From Planktothrix sp. PCC 11201 (lineage in GTDB: Bacteria > Cyanobacteriota > Cyanobacteriia > Cyanobacteriales > Microcoleaceae): a stretch of DNA of 64,000 bases. Position numbers and translations under genes: made by a program. Position 1 is the stretch's first letter, and the number at the start of each line of letters is the position of its first letter. The notes beneath the pieces were generated by a model. The model had not been told where the DNA came from, did not search any database, and was given only the letters and a program-made list of their open reading frames with translations. The stretch is taken from the NCBI RefSeq assembly GCF_900009135.1, contig NZ_LT797710.1, forward strand, positions 351,121 to 415,120, in the 5' to 3' direction. Shown piece by piece: positions 1-8,919 of the stretch.

Positions 1-418
1 AGGGATTATTATGATTGATATTGATCATTTTAAACAGTATAACGATACCTTTGGTCATGATGCCGGAGATATTGTCTTGCAACAACTGGGAAATATATTA
101 CAAAAAAATGTCCGGGGGTCAGATATTGCTTGTCGTTATGGGGGTGAAGAATTTACCCTGATTTTACCAGAAATTTCTCTGGAACTTGTGAAAGAAAGGG
201 CAGAACAAATTCGAGTTGAAGTGCAACAATTAAAGCCCAAACACCGGGATCAAGATTTAGGTCAAATTACCCTCTCTTTAGGCATTTCCATGTTCCCCAG
301 TCAAGGTTTAACAGGGGAGTCGGTTGTGCGGGCAGCAGACACGGCTTTATACCAAGCTAAAGAAGAAGGCAGAAACCGAGTCTGTGTTTTTGGCACCAAT
401 TTTGATCACTCTGCTTAA
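1..418 (+). CDS. Diguanylate cyclase, GGDEF domain, C-terminal part (5' end outside window)
   Basis: The visible frame is open to the left edge and carries the second half of a GGDEF domain, which makes c-di-GMP from two GTP. The start of the domain appears as a MIDIDHFK-type metal-binding segment, followed by FGHDAGD and the active-site variant YGGEEF about 35 residues later, then the usual LSLGIS and ADTALYQAKEEGRNRV segments that close the fold. Residues upstream of the first Met fit the family (GII before MIDIDHFK), so the gene starts outside the window and any sensory domain is not visible. The signature and metal Asp residues are intact, so the cyclase is probably active. Confidence 0.93.
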   Translation, partial: GIIMIDIDHFKQYNDTFGHDAGDIVLQQLGNILQKNVRGSDIACRYGGEEFTLILPEISLELVKERAEQIRVEVQQLKPKHRDQDLGQITLSLGISMFPSQGLTGESVVRAADTALYQAKEEGRNRVCVFGTNFDHSA

Positions 419-600
419 GTCCGTTTCCTATTCTTAATGTATAGATTTATTACAGTTTTCGGAATTATTTTAATCTTCAAAACTTCTTCAAATTTGTTTT
501 TTATTCTCAAATCATTATCTCAGTGTTACCGATAGAGTCTGCTCCCTATCCCAGAAGCTCATCGAAAGTTGCTAATTCATACGAGGTTTAATCAACTTAT

Positions 601-777
601 ATGCCTACCTGTCCCTGCTGTGCATCGCCAATGCTCCAACACGTTCGTAAAGGTCATCTGGTTTGGAGATGTCGCCACTGTTGGCAAGAAATGCCCGACT
701 TGAGTTCAACCCAATCCTTGAGGCTTAACTATACCGTATCCTTAGAAAGAAGAATTAAAGAATTAGCCCTAGCCTAA
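601..777 (+). CDS. Small zinc-ribbon protein, 58 aa
   Basis: A 58-codon frame starts with ATG and ends with TAA. It has two CxxC pairs, CPCC at residues 4-7 and CRHC at 24-27, arranged like a small zinc ribbon, followed by the segment CWQEMP and a basic helix-like tail. Short proteins of this form are common in cyanobacteria and have no established role. It lies alone between the GGDEF gene and the phosphorylase gene. I recognise the zinc-ribbon pattern but not a specific function; regulation or RNA/DNA binding is only a possibility. Confidence 0.7.
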   Translation: MPTCPCCASPMLQHVRKGHLVWRCRHCWQEMPDLSSTQSLRLNYTVSLERRIKELALA

Positions 778-884
778 AAGGAATGATAGGATAATAGGTT
801 AATTCTTGGCTAGATTTAACAGAATTAATACCCTGGGCTCTGAGGGTTTTCTGTTCCTAGCTAGTCCGGTGATCGGGGTAGGGG

Positions 885-1595
885 ATGGAACCATTTAATT
901 TTATTCTTGTTCCTCAAGGTCAAGAATATCAAGCAGTTTTAAAAGGATTACAACTCGTAGAATCATCAAATGTTCAGATTTTACCAATTCCGATGGGTTC
1001 TCAATATCTGACCGTTTATTTAAAAAAATGGCTCAATTCGGAAGCTATTAAAAATCGTTCTTTACAGGTTTTAGTTCTGGGATTATGTGGGAGTTTATCT
1101 CCCCATCTGAAGGTGGGGGACGTTGTGATTTATCAAAATTGTTTACCTTTAATGTCCAGAGATTCCGGTGAAGATACCAAGGATATTGCATTTCCCTGGG
1201 ATTATGACTTGGCTTTATTCCTACACCAGAAATTAATTTCCTCCCATTTAGTCAGGGGGTTAACCACTGACCGAGTGATTACCACCGCCACCGAAAAACA
1301 AAAACTCAGCCAACTTTATCCCGTGGAAGTAGTGGATATGGAAGGATTAATTCTCTTAGAATTCCTAACAAAAGCCGGAATTAAGGCGGCAATGGTCAGG
1401 GTTGTAAGTGATGATTTCTCTCAAGACTTACCCGATTTAACCCCGGCGATTGATAATGGTGGAACATTAAAAATATTTCCCTTAATTAAAGTGTTATTAC
1501 AACATCCAATTCCGGGATTAAAACTGATGAGAAGTGGTTTAAAAAGTCTGGCGATTTTGCAACAACTGACCCCAAAATTACAACTCTTGAATTAA
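885..1595 (+). CDS. Nucleoside phosphorylase / MTA-SAH nucleosidase-like protein
   Basis: This 236-residue protein fits the nucleoside phosphorylase fold family (PNP_UDP_1). An early GLCGSL segment corresponds to the glycine-rich phosphate or ribose loop. VVDMEG near residue 150 holds the Met-Glu pair that contacts ribose, and VSDD near residue 170 holds the Asp that usually protonates the base. Family members cleave purine nucleosides such as methylthioadenosine or S-adenosylhomocysteine; cyanobacterial members of this length are usually left as phosphorylase family. Substrate cannot be told from sequence. Its 3' end overlaps the convergent DUF2288 gene by 18 bases. Confidence 0.8.
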   Translation: MEPFNFILVPQGQEYQAVLKGLQLVESSNVQILPIPMGSQYLTVYLKKWLNSEAIKNRSLQVLVLGLCGSLSPHLKVGDVVIYQNCLPLMSRDSGEDTKDIAFPWDYDLALFLHQKLISSHLVRGLTTDRVITTATEKQKLSQLYPVEVVDMEGLILLEFLTKAGIKAAMVRVVSDDFSQDLPDLTPAIDNGGTLKIFPLIKVLLQHPIPGLKLMRSGLKSLAILQQLTPKLQLLN

Positions 1596-1895
1596 AACAA
1601 AAGGTTGCACAATTAGGGCTTGAAATCGTTTTTTTGGCTGATCATTCCATTGGAAAATTTGCTCCGGGGAGGGTTTATGAATTAACGCTTCACTAATCCA
1701 ATGTTGGACGCAAAGGGCGTTATCCTGGGCGATCGCTTCTCCTACAGTTAATAAATCCAATTGGGATTCCACAATAATTACAATCTCCCGTTCCAGGTGG
1801 GGCGTTAACCAATCCCATTCCGCTTCATCGAGATTTTCTGTAAGTTGGGATCTTAAAGATTCAGTTTCCATAAAAAATTGAGGGGTAAAATTCAT
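1578..1895 (-). CDS. DUF2288 family protein
   Basis: A 105-residue soluble protein with the features of DUF2288: a LDEAEWDWLTPH start, a strand-like REIVIIVESQLDLLTVGEAIA core and VQHWISEALIHKPS. The family is small, conserved in cyanobacteria and proteobacteria, and uncharacterised. The gene lies 12 bases downstream of plsC on the same strand, so it is probably co-transcribed. It converges with the phosphorylase gene with an 18-base overlap. Confidence 0.75.
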   Translation of the reverse strand: MNFTPQFFMETESLRSQLTENLDEAEWDWLTPHLEREIVIIVESQLDLLTVGEAIAQDNALCVQHWISEALIHKPSPEQIFQWNDQPKKRFQALIVQPFVLIQEL

Positions 1896-1907
1896 CAGGC
1901 TGAAAAC

Positions 1908-2567
1908 TTAACGTCCGAGATCATGCAGGGCATTGATTTCATCGGCACAGTGTTGGGTTAATTCCAATAATTCATCCCGGTCGGTAGAATCGGGAGGAGG
2001 AATTAAATTACCCACTCGTACCGTAACCGGAACCGATCGAGGCAGATAGGAACCCCGATTCACAATGGCATTTGTTCCCCATAAACACACGGGTAATAAG
2101 GGAACTTTTGCCTTGGCCGCAATTAATGCCGCCCCCAATTTGGGCTCCGTAATTCGACTATCGGGGGTGCGAGTTCCCTGGAGAAAAACCCCCGTAGCCC
2201 AACCATTTTCTAATTGTTGTAACGCCGCCCGGATGGCACTGCGATCGGGGGAACCCCGTTTGACCGGATAGGCTCCATACAGGGAAATCGCCTGTTTCAA
2301 GATGGGTACTTCAAATAATTCCTCTTTGGCCATATAGGAAACTGGACGCCCCATACAACTCGCCAGTAGGACAGGATCAAAATCACTTGCATGGTTACTC
2401 ACAATCACTAATGGCCCCGCCAAGGGAACCCGATCCGCACCATAAATCCGACCTTGAAAGTACAGGTGTAACATCGGGCTGACCACCGACCACTTGAACA
2501 AGTGATACAGAATCAAACTAGAAAGGGGTTCACGGCTTCTCACAAAAGGTGCAAGTTCTTGATTCAC
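1908..2567 (-). CDS. plsC: 1-acyl-sn-glycerol-3-phosphate acyltransferase (PlsC family)
   Basis: This 219-residue protein belongs to the glycerolipid acyltransferase family, which transfers an acyl group to lysophosphatidic acid at the membrane to make phosphatidic acid. The catalytic HX4D motif is present as NHASDFDP near residue 57. The glycerol-phosphate binding motif, usually EGTR, appears as QGTR near residue 131, a mild deviation. Later blocks such as KVPLLPV and the LLELTQ helix match the family. An N-terminal hydrophobic stretch suggests membrane association. It precedes the DUF2288 gene by 12 bases on the same strand. Confidence 0.88.
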   Translation of the reverse strand: MNQELAPFVRSREPLSSLILYHLFKWSVVSPMLHLYFQGRIYGADRVPLAGPLVIVSNHASDFDPVLLASCMGRPVSYMAKEELFEVPILKQAISLYGAYPVKRGSPDRSAIRAALQQLENGWATGVFLQGTRTPDSRITEPKLGAALIAAKAKVPLLPVCLWGTNAIVNRGSYLPRSVPVTVRVGNLIPPPDSTDRDELLELTQHCADEINALHDLGR

Positions 2568-2611
2568 GCGCTTGGTTGAATAGTTCGGGTTGAACAGTCT
2601 GGGTTTAGGGG

Positions 2612-3415
2612 TTACTTTTTCTGGCCTTGGGATGCTTTAACCGTGGCTAAAACTTCTTCGATTTTAGAGAGTTCCACCGCACCGGAGAAGGTTTCACCAT
2701 TCATCACAAAAAATGGTGTTCCCGAAATCCCCAAACTTTCCCCTAATTGGATATCCTTATCAATGGCCGCCTTGGCTTCTGGGCTTTGGCGATCGCGATT
2801 AAATTTTTCTACGTCCAGATTTAACTGTTTAGCGATCGCCGGATATAACGCCTCTCCCAACTGATTCTGCTGTGTAAATAAAGCGTTTTGGTATTCCCAG
2901 AATTTGCCCTGTTGTTGGGCTGCCCAGGAGGCTTGGGCCGCGGGTAGAGCCTCTGGGTGAATGCGAGTCAGGGGAAAATGCTTGTAAACCAGAGTCACCT
3001 GATCTTGGTGAGTCTTCATAAACTGGCCAATAGTGTCGTGGGCGCGGGCGCAGAAGGGACACTGAAAATCAGAAAACTCCACCAGGACTATATTTTTAGC
3101 CTCTGAACCCGTAAAGGGGGAAGTCCCAATCACCGCTTTCGGATTAGTTTTGATTTGATCCAAGAAAGTTTGTCGCGCCTGTTGTAGTTGGCTGTCCTGT
3201 TGCTGTTGATAGGCTTGAACGGACTCTAAAATCACTTCTGGATGCTGTCGAATCACTTGCAGGATTTGCTGTTCCAGTTGAGGATTAACTTTAACGGTTT
3301 GATCAGACTGGGCGGATTCTGAACAACTCATCAACGTCACACCAACGATCAAAACTATTGTGATCCATAACCTTGATTGACGATAAAGCTGTTGTCCTAT
3401 CCTAGAGATGTTCAT
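2612..3415 (-). CDS. DsbA-like thioredoxin-fold lipoprotein
   Basis: This 267-residue protein starts with a basic, then hydrophobic segment ending in LMSC at residues 28-31, a likely lipobox, so it is probably anchored as a lipoprotein. A Gln-rich helix follows at about 45-90. The thioredoxin-fold domain then has the redox motif CPFC at 119-122 after VLVEFSDFQ, and a cis-proline loop in SGTPFFV near residue 240. Family members of the DsbA/BdbD type form or shuffle disulfides in exported proteins. Specific partners are unknown. It lies between plsC and cysC on the same strand, with gaps of 44 and 58 bases. Confidence 0.88.
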   Translation of the reverse strand: MNISRIGQQLYRQSRLWITIVLIVGVTLMSCSESAQSDQTVKVNPQLEQQILQVIRQHPEVILESVQAYQQQQDSQLQQARQTFLDQIKTNPKAVIGTSPFTGSEAKNIVLVEFSDFQCPFCARAHDTIGQFMKTHQDQVTLVYKHFPLTRIHPEALPAAQASWAAQQQGKFWEYQNALFTQQNQLGEALYPAIAKQLNLDVEKFNRDRQSPEAKAAIDKDIQLGESLGISGTPFFVMNGETFSGAVELSKIEEVLATVKASQGQKK

Positions 3416-3473
3416 AATCCTGGGTTCCCATCGATTTTTTTTTGATCCTAACAGTTAATCGTCAACTCCTTTC

Positions 3474-4010
3474 CTAATCGTTTGAGATATAACCTAAATC
3501 CGCTAATTTTTTTAAGACCTTAGCAACACTTTCGGATAAATCTTCGTGATCGGTATTACATTCAACGTCTGGATTTGTTGGGGCTTCGTAGGGATCATCA
3601 ATACCTGTAAAGCCTTTAATTTCCCCTGCTCTAGCCCGTTTATACAATCCTTTAACATCTCGACCTTCACAAACCGTTAAGGGCGCATTCACATACACTT
3701 CCACAAAATCCCCAATTTTCTCCCGCACTTCTTCCCGAATTTCTCGATAGGGAGAGATAGCAGAAACGAGGACAATTACGCCATTTCGGGTTAGGAGATG
3801 GGCAACAAATCCAATCCGACGGATATTTTCATCCCGATCCGGTTTACTAAATCCTAAACCTTTGGTGAGATTTTCCCGAACTATATCCCCATCTAAAATC
3901 TCTAGGTTACATCCCTTTTCTTGGAATATTTGAGCAACCGCTTGGCTAATGGTGGTTTTTCCCGCACCACTCAAACCCGTAAACCATACTGTTACACCTC
4001 GATGCTGCAT
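3474..4010 (-). CDS. cysC: Adenylyl-sulfate kinase
   Basis: This 178-residue protein phosphorylates adenosine 5'-phosphosulfate to PAPS in sulfate assimilation. The Walker A loop is GLSGAGKTT at residues 12-20. The family blocks [35 protein letters not shown] and [10 protein letters not shown] follow in order. Its length equals that of the stand-alone APS kinases; there is no sulfurylase fusion. No other sulfur genes adjoin it. The start codon is followed directly by [12 protein letters not shown], the usual N terminus. Confidence 0.95.
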   Translation of the reverse strand: MQHRGVTVWFTGLSGAGKTTISQAVAQIFQEKGCNLEILDGDIVRENLTKGLGFSKPDRDENIRRIGFVAHLLTRNGVIVLVSAISPYREIREEVREKIGDFVEVYVNAPLTVCEGRDVKGLYKRARAGEIKGFTGIDDPYEAPTNPDVECNTDHEDLSESVAKVLKKLADLGYISND

Positions 4011-4200
4011 TCAGGTTTTTTCTCCCGTTTTATTCGTTCAGATCTCCAATAGATTATCGTAAGTCGAGATTGCAGCGCGAGTCAACTAAAATATTAATTC
4101 TCGGTTGGCTAGACTTGACATTTAAACCTTAATTTGTATTCCCTTGTTTGTTATGGGTTGCATCAGAAGTAGAGAAAACTATCAAATTTGACAGAATTTC

Positions 4201-4228
4201 TTTGAACACTGTAGTTTGATCTTATAAT
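4201..4228 (+). promoter_or_regulatory. Probable promoter of the amino-acid ABC transporter
   Basis: A TATAAT -10 box at 4223-4228 is preceded at 16 bases by TTTGAA, a weak -35. It lies 50 bases before the start codon, and a palindrome of the dispersed TGCGCTTAAGCGCA family sits in the predicted leader at 4236-4249. The boxes are read by eye only. I looked for a nitrogen-control NtcA site (GTA-N8-TAC) and found only an imperfect GTA-N8-TAT about 40 bases upstream of the -10, which I do not call. Confidence 0.4.
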
Positions 4229-4278
4229 TTGTTGTTGCGCTTAAGCGCATATCTTTAGAGCAAAAACATCAACCCAAC

Positions 4279-5766
4279 ATGATTTTGAAAAAACCCTTTA
4301 AATATTTACTATTTTTATTTCTGACAACCTTAGTCATTTGGGGGATTATCACTAGCCATCATCCCCCCATTTCTGCCCAGGAAAAACCCTCGGGGACAAC
4401 TAAAACCCTAGTCATGGCAACTTCCCCAGATTATCCCCCCTATCAATTTAAAGATACGGCTACCAGTGGCGATAAAATTGTGGGTTTTGATGTAGATATT
4501 GCCAAATATATTACTCAGCAATTAGGCTACGATCTGAAAATTAATGGTATAGATTTTAATGGTTTAATTCCGGCTTTAACCGCTAAACGGGCGGATTTTG
4601 TCATGGCAGGAATGACCCCTACTCCTGAGCGAAAAAAAAATGTAGCTTTTTCGGATATCTATTTTGAAGCTAAAAATACTATTGTTAGTCTCGATACCCA
4701 AAATTATACCAATCCCGAACAATTAAAAGGCAAAAAAGTCGGAGTACAACTGGGTTCAATTCAGCAGGAAGCGGTTAAAAATTGGTCGGGGGTAACGGCT
4801 ATTCCTTTAAATAAAACTAGTGATATTATTCAGGAGTTAAAATCAAAACGGCTGGATGCGGGGGTTTTAGAAAATACTATTGTTAGGGGCTATATCGCGG
4901 CGAACCCAGGGTTAGTTTATCACGAAGTTCCCAATACCGAAGCAGCAGGATCGGCGATCGCCTTTCCCAAAGACTCACCCTTAGTCGAACCCTTTAATCA
5001 GGTGATTCAACAGATGCAAGCCAGTGGTAAAATTGAGGAACTGGCTAAGAAATGGTTTGATCGTCCAGTCAGCTTAGAAACTGCTGAAGTTCCCCAGGGA
5101 AAGGGATTAAAACTTGATTTTAATAAAATTGCGCCCAATATTCCCTATATCTTAGCCGGAATTTTTATTACCTTACAATTTAGTTTAGTTTCGGCTTTCT
5201 TTGGGTTTATTTGGGGAACAATTCTCGCCCTCTTTAAAATTTCCACACTTAAACCCCTAAATATTTTTTCCCAAGCGTATACATCCATTTTTAGAGGTAC
5301 ACCTCTACTGGTACAATTAACCTTAATTTATTTTGCCACTCCCCAACTCACCGGATATGATATTACCGCCTTTCAAGCCGGGATATTAGCCTTTTCTTTA
5401 AATTCTGGGGCTTATATTTCCGAAACCATTCGGGCGGGAATTCAAGCCGTTGACAAAGGGCAAAAAGAAGCCTGTGAAGCCTTGGGAATTCAATATCAAC
5501 TGATGATGGTCGATATTATTTTACCCCAAGCCCTCAGAAACATTCTTCCTGCTTTAGTGAATGAAAGTATTAACCTATTAAAAGATTCAACCTTAGTATC
5601 TGTTATTGGGGTGGAAGATATGTTACGTCGGGCGCAAATTGTCGGGGCAGAAAAGTATATTTACTTTGAACCTTTGATTTTTGTCGCTATTATTTATTAT
5701 ATCATGATTATTACCTTAACTTGGGGGGCAAATGGACTTGAACGCAAACTCAAAAGTAACAGTTGA
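4279..5766 (+). CDS. Fused substrate-binding and permease protein of a polar amino-acid ABC transporter
   Basis: This 495-residue protein joins two parts. Residues 1-34 are a signal/anchor segment ending in ISAQ. Residues about 42-265 form a type II periplasmic binding domain of the amino-acid family ([31 protein letters not shown]). Residues about 285-490 are a HisM/GlnP-type permease with several membrane segments and an EAA loop ([14 protein letters not shown]). Such fusions are known in cyanobacteria and Firmicutes for glutamine or basic amino-acid uptake. The ligand cannot be read reliably. The ATPase gene follows with a 35-base overlap, so the two are translated from one message. Confidence 0.93.
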   Translation: MILKKPFKYLLFLFLTTLVIWGIITSHHPPISAQEKPSGTTKTLVMATSPDYPPYQFKDTATSGDKIVGFDVDIAKYITQQLGYDLKINGIDFNGLIPALTAKRADFVMAGMTPTPERKKNVAFSDIYFEAKNTIVSLDTQNYTNPEQLKGKKVGVQLGSIQQEAVKNWSGVTAIPLNKTSDIIQELKSKRLDAGVLENTIVRGYIAANPGLVYHEVPNTEAAGSAIAFPKDSPLVEPFNQVIQQMQASGKIEELAKKWFDRPVSLETAEVPQGKGLKLDFNKIAPNIPYILAGIFITLQFSLVSAFFGFIWGTILALFKISTLKPLNIFSQAYTSIFRGTPLLVQLTLIYFATPQLTGYDITAFQAGILAFSLNSGAYISETIRAGIQAVDKGQKEACEALGIQYQLMMVDIILPQALRNILPALVNESINLLKDSTLVSVIGVEDMLRRAQIVGAEKYIYFEPLIFVAIIYYIMIITLTWGANGLERKLKSNS

Positions 5767-6493
5767 TTCGGCGGTTATAGTGGATCGCTTATATAAATCC
5801 TTTGGGGATTTAAAAGTATTAAAAGGGATTACAACCGACATTCAAAAAGGGCAGGTTGTTTCAATTATCGGCCCTTCAGGCTGTGGGAAATCCACCTTTT
5901 TACGCTGTCTGAATCTTCTGGAAACCCCGACCTCCGGGCGTATTTTTATTGATGGCATGGAAATTACTGATCCGAAAGCCGAAATTTATAAAATTCGCCA
6001 GTCCGTGGGAATGGTCTTTCAAAACTTTAATTTATTTCCCCATTTAAGTGTCTTAAAAAATGTGATTTATGCTCCGATAAAAGTTAAGAAAATCTCCGAA
6101 TCTGCGGCGAAAGATTTGGGAATGGAGTTATTACAAAAAGTGGGCTTGGCGGAGAAAGCAGACGTCTATCCTTCCCGACTTTCAGGAGGCCAAAAACAAC
6201 GGGTAGCGATCGCTCGAACCATGGCCATGGAACCGGATATTTTATTAATGGATGAACCCACCTCCGCCCTTGATCCAGAAATGGTTAAAGAAGTTTTAGA
6301 GGTGATGAAATCCTTAGCAAAAACCGGAATTACCATGGCAATTGTTACCCATGAAATGGGATTTGCCAGGGAAGTTTCTAACCGGATTTTATTCCTAGAT
6401 AGTGGCTTACTGGCCGAAGATTCTCCCCCAGAACAGTTTTTTAAAAATCCTGAATCTGAACGCGCAAAGCAGTTTTTAGAAAAAATGTTATAG
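5732..6493 (+). CDS. glnQ: Polar amino-acid ABC transporter ATP-binding protein (GlnQ-like)
   Basis: A complete 253-residue ABC ATPase that powers the preceding fused permease. Walker A is GPSGCGKST, the Q-loop is in [13 protein letters not shown], the signature is LSGGQKQRV, Walker B is [12 protein letters not shown], and the switch histidine follows in [19 protein letters not shown] and HEMGFAREV are typical of glutamine and polar amino-acid ATPases. The ATG lies 35 bases inside the permease gene, which suggests translational coupling. There is no separate downstream permease, as expected if the fused subunit dimerises. Confidence 0.94.
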   Translation: MDLNANSKVTVDSAVIVDRLYKSFGDLKVLKGITTDIQKGQVVSIIGPSGCGKSTFLRCLNLLETPTSGRIFIDGMEITDPKAEIYKIRQSVGMVFQNFNLFPHLSVLKNVIYAPIKVKKISESAAKDLGMELLQKVGLAEKADVYPSRLSGGQKQRVAIARTMAMEPDILLMDEPTSALDPEMVKEVLEVMKSLAKTGITMAIVTHEMGFAREVSNRILFLDSGLLAEDSPPEQFFKNPESERAKQFLEKML

Positions 6494-6788
6494 CAATTAA
6501 TTTTAGTGTTGACAACTTCTTTGTGTCTTCGTGTCTTTGTGGTTAAATTAAGCTTAATCCTTGTAAAGATAGCTACAAAAACGGCTATATAGTTTTAATA
6601 TCAGCATTTCTTGACCCAAATCGACAAAAATTGTGTATTATTAAGTAGTGTTACATTAATTCCTGTCTTCGGTGCATTCTGATTCCTCATCCAACTGAGT
6701 TGTCTCAGTTTAAATGATAATCTGTATCACGGGTGACAGAATTTTTCGATCCATCAAGTCGATACTGTTGTTAAAGAGGTACAGAACT

Positions 6789-7007
6789 ATGGCAAATTCA
6801 ACCCTTGAGAATAACGCCGCTTCCGCTTCAAATCAGTGGGGTGAAGATTCTCAAATCTGGCAAAGTTTGAAAGTGGCGATCGCATCTAGTTCCGGTTTTC
6901 AACGCTGGGAATTAGAACGGGATTTAAACCTAATTGAACCCACTACTAATTTAGATAAATTAGTGAGTTTGTACTTACGGGAAACTTTGGAAACCTTAGC
7001 TTATTAA
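6789..7007 (+). CDS. Small conserved hypothetical protein, 72 aa
   Basis: A 72-codon frame begins at an ATG preceded by AGAGG about 10 bases upstream. I prefer it to the in-frame ATG at 6714, which would add an unlikely basic N terminus. The product is soluble, with an acidic C-terminal helix (LERDLNLIEPTTNLDKLVS) ending in LRETLETLAY. It resembles small proteins seen widely in cyanobacteria, but I do not recognise a named family. A GCGATCGC site lies within the gene. A clear hairpin follows the stop codon. Confidence 0.6.
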   Translation: MANSTLENNAASASNQWGEDSQIWQSLKVAIASSSGFQRWELERDLNLIEPTTNLDKLVSLYLRETLETLAY

Positions 7008-7045
7008 AACGTCGGTGTGAGTTTTTTAATCCATAATAATTCTCC

Positions 7046-7087
7046 GAAACTAGGTTTCTCAAGATGGCTTGCTGAAACCTAGTTTTT
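7046..7087 (+). terminator. Inverted repeat downstream of the 72-aa gene, terminator-like
   Basis: GAAACTAGGTTTC at 7046-7058 can pair with GAAACCTAGTTT at 7074-7085, followed by further T residues and TTC. The arms form about 12 base pairs around a 15-base loop. It lies 40 bases after the stop codon. The T tract is short, so it may be only a weak terminator or a small repeat. Confidence 0.45.
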
Positions 7088-7105
7088 CGACTGATCAAAT
7101 ATAAT

Positions 7106-7243
7106 TATAGCAATCCCAAATAGGTTGTAACATTTCAATACTGATATGAAACAGTCAGAAGTATTACCCCTGTTCCCAGATCCGGCGTTCCCTGTTCCCT
7201 TTTGATCAGGAATTTTGAACATAACTCAAATAGGATTGCTATA
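7106..7243. repeat. MITE-like element with TATAGCAATCC terminal inverted repeats
   Basis: The segment begins TATAGCAATCCCAAATAGG and ends CTCAAATAGGATTGCTATA, so the two ends are inverted copies of about 18 bases with one mismatch. It is 138 bases long and has no coding capacity. Related ends occur at 37015-37045 (TATAGCAATCATAAATAGG) and near 29407-29417 (GGATTGCTATA), so the ends belong to a dispersed family. It accounts for most of the gene-free stretch from 7008 to 7372; the rest of that stretch holds the hairpin above and no feature I can name. Confidence 0.7.
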
Positions 7244-7372
7244 TATTATTTTAGAATTAACAGCAGAGATGATTTTTAGTTGGTTAAAATTGAGTTAAAC
7301 GAGGAAATGCGATCGCCTCAAAAGCAAAATTATGATTAAATAGGGAATAGCTGAAAGATTCAATTTTTGACT

Positions 7373-7753
7373 ATGACCCATTCCCTGGAACTTCCCCCCC
7401 TGAATACCGATACAATTTGGGCAATTATCAATCAAGATATTGATGATGCAACCGTGAATCAATTGGTTTGGTATTATCTAGGATATCGATATGATCCTGA
7501 AACCGATCAATGGGATGGGACAAATGCCGATCCCCATTGGACAACTGAATATCCCGCACCTCCTGATTTTATCGAAAGTCGTCCCGCAACGGTAAAATTA
7601 ACTCGTTCTATTCCCGCAGAGAATAAACAATTGCTCAAGGAAGAATTGGGTTTTAAGGGTTATAAAATCGGAGAATTTAACCCTCGGGATACTCGACGGG
7701 CAACCATGGCCAGTTGGTTATTATCCCAAATGAAAGAACTGAAATTAATATGA
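7373..7753 (+). CDS. DUF1823 family protein
   Basis: A 126-residue protein beginning at ATG; the TTG six bases upstream is in frame but less likely. The blocks LVWYYLGYRYDPETDQWDG, PHWTTEYP and FNPRDTRRATMASWLLSQ match DUF1823, a family of cyanobacteria and plastid-bearing eukaryotes with no assigned role. There are no membrane segments. The gene stands alone, 62 bases before the convergent HEAT-repeat gene. Confidence 0.8.
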   Translation: MTHSLELPPLNTDTIWAIINQDIDDATVNQLVWYYLGYRYDPETDQWDGTNADPHWTTEYPAPPDFIESRPATVKLTRSIPAENKQLLKEELGFKGYKIGEFNPRDTRRATMASWLLSQMKELKLI

Positions 7754-7815
7754 ATTCTTATTTAAAACAAAATAGTCAACAGGGAATTATGAATTTCGTA
7801 ATTCGTAATTCATAA

Positions 7816-8835
7816 TTACCCTAAAGGTTCATCACGACGGTCAACGGCACGAAGGCGGCTTAATCGCTCCGTTGCCCATTTTGCCATTTCTTGAACTTCA
7901 GGATCGGGATCATCCATGGCTCGTTGTAAAATTTGACTCATTTGGGTGGCTAAATCATAAATTCGGGTTAAATCTCGAATGGCATTTTTTCTGACTTCTG
8001 CATTTTCATCTTGAAGGGACAAACTTAACGCTCGGTTTAGGGGTTTTAGGGTGCGAGTGCCAATTTCTGAAAGAGCGGCTAAAACTAAACTGCGTTGATT
8101 GGAGTCAGAATTAATTAATAATTCTAATAACGCTTGAATGGCCCGAGAATCTCCGGCTTGAGCCAGTTCCCAAATGGCATTATTCCTAATATTGGGGTTA
8201 GTCTGTTTTAAATCATTAATCCATTGTTCCTGGGGATCGAGTTTAGGAGCATGGGCAGGGTCTGATGTTAATGAGGAACTCGCCGGGTGTGGTGACGGTG
8301 GGGTATCGGTTTTAGCAATTTGTAATGCCGCCTCCCGATGACTATTCTGTTCTGAGAACAAAGAGGGTTGGATCACGGTGGGAGCCGTTTGGGGAGGTTC
8401 CTTGACCGATGGGGCTGGGCTGGGGTCAGATTTGGGGAGGGTTTGCGCCTGAATATCAATAACTTTGCCTTCTTCGGGCTCGGAGGGACTGATCAGCCGA
8501 ATTAAGATTAAAATAGCCCCGACCGTGACAATTAAAGCCCCTACCCCAAGAATTAATGCTTTTGAGGGGAGACGGAAACCTGATTGTTTGGCAGGTGGGG
8601 GTGTTTTGGCGTCTGGGGTCGGGGGTTTTTCGGGGTTAGTTTGGGCGAGTTGCCAGGATAAATCGGAACCCCCTAAAGGTAGAGTGGTGAAGCGATCACT
8701 TGTGTTTGTCAGGGCTGGGGTTTTGTTGTCAACCGCAGCCAGAGTCCGACTACTGAAGCAGGAAGTTCCACCCCAGGAGGCAATATAGACCAATAGAAAT
8801 AGGGTCAGGCGATAAAAAGGAGCCATAAGACTCAA
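7816..8835 (-). CDS. HEAT-repeat protein with N-terminal membrane anchor
   Basis: This 339-residue protein has an N-terminal hydrophobic signal or anchor segment (residues 5-30) and a second strong membrane helix at about 90-113 (LILGVGALIVTVGAILILI). A Pro/Ser/Thr-rich linker follows to about residue 200. The C-terminal 130 residues form three to four HEAT or Armadillo-like repeats (NNAIWELAQAGDSRAIQALLE, then similar units). Such repeats act as protein-binding scaffolds. A partner is not identifiable. It is divergent from the large helicase gene, with 84 bases between their starts. Confidence 0.8.
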   Translation of the reverse strand: MSLMAPFYRLTLFLLVYIASWGGTSCFSSRTLAAVDNKTPALTNTSDRFTTLPLGGSDLSWQLAQTNPEKPPTPDAKTPPPAKQSGFRLPSKALILGVGALIVTVGAILILIRLISPSEPEEGKVIDIQAQTLPKSDPSPAPSVKEPPQTAPTVIQPSLFSEQNSHREAALQIAKTDTPPSPHPASSSLTSDPAHAPKLDPQEQWINDLKQTNPNIRNNAIWELAQAGDSRAIQALLELLINSDSNQRSLVLAALSEIGTRTLKPLNRALSLSLQDENAEVRKNAIRDLTRIYDLATQMSQILQRAMDDPDPEVQEMAKWATERLSRLRAVDRRDEPLG

Positions 8836-8919
8836 TAAATTTGTGATCGGCTAGGGTGGATATTAAGGGAATCAATCGTTTTGTTAGTTTAACCTGTACC
8901 CGCAAGAAACCTGATAAAA

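Noticed and set aside
4160..4185. Possible NtcA site upstream of the amino-acid transporter
   Set aside because: Only GTA-N8-TAT, and the distance to the -10 box is about 40 rather than 22-23 bases.
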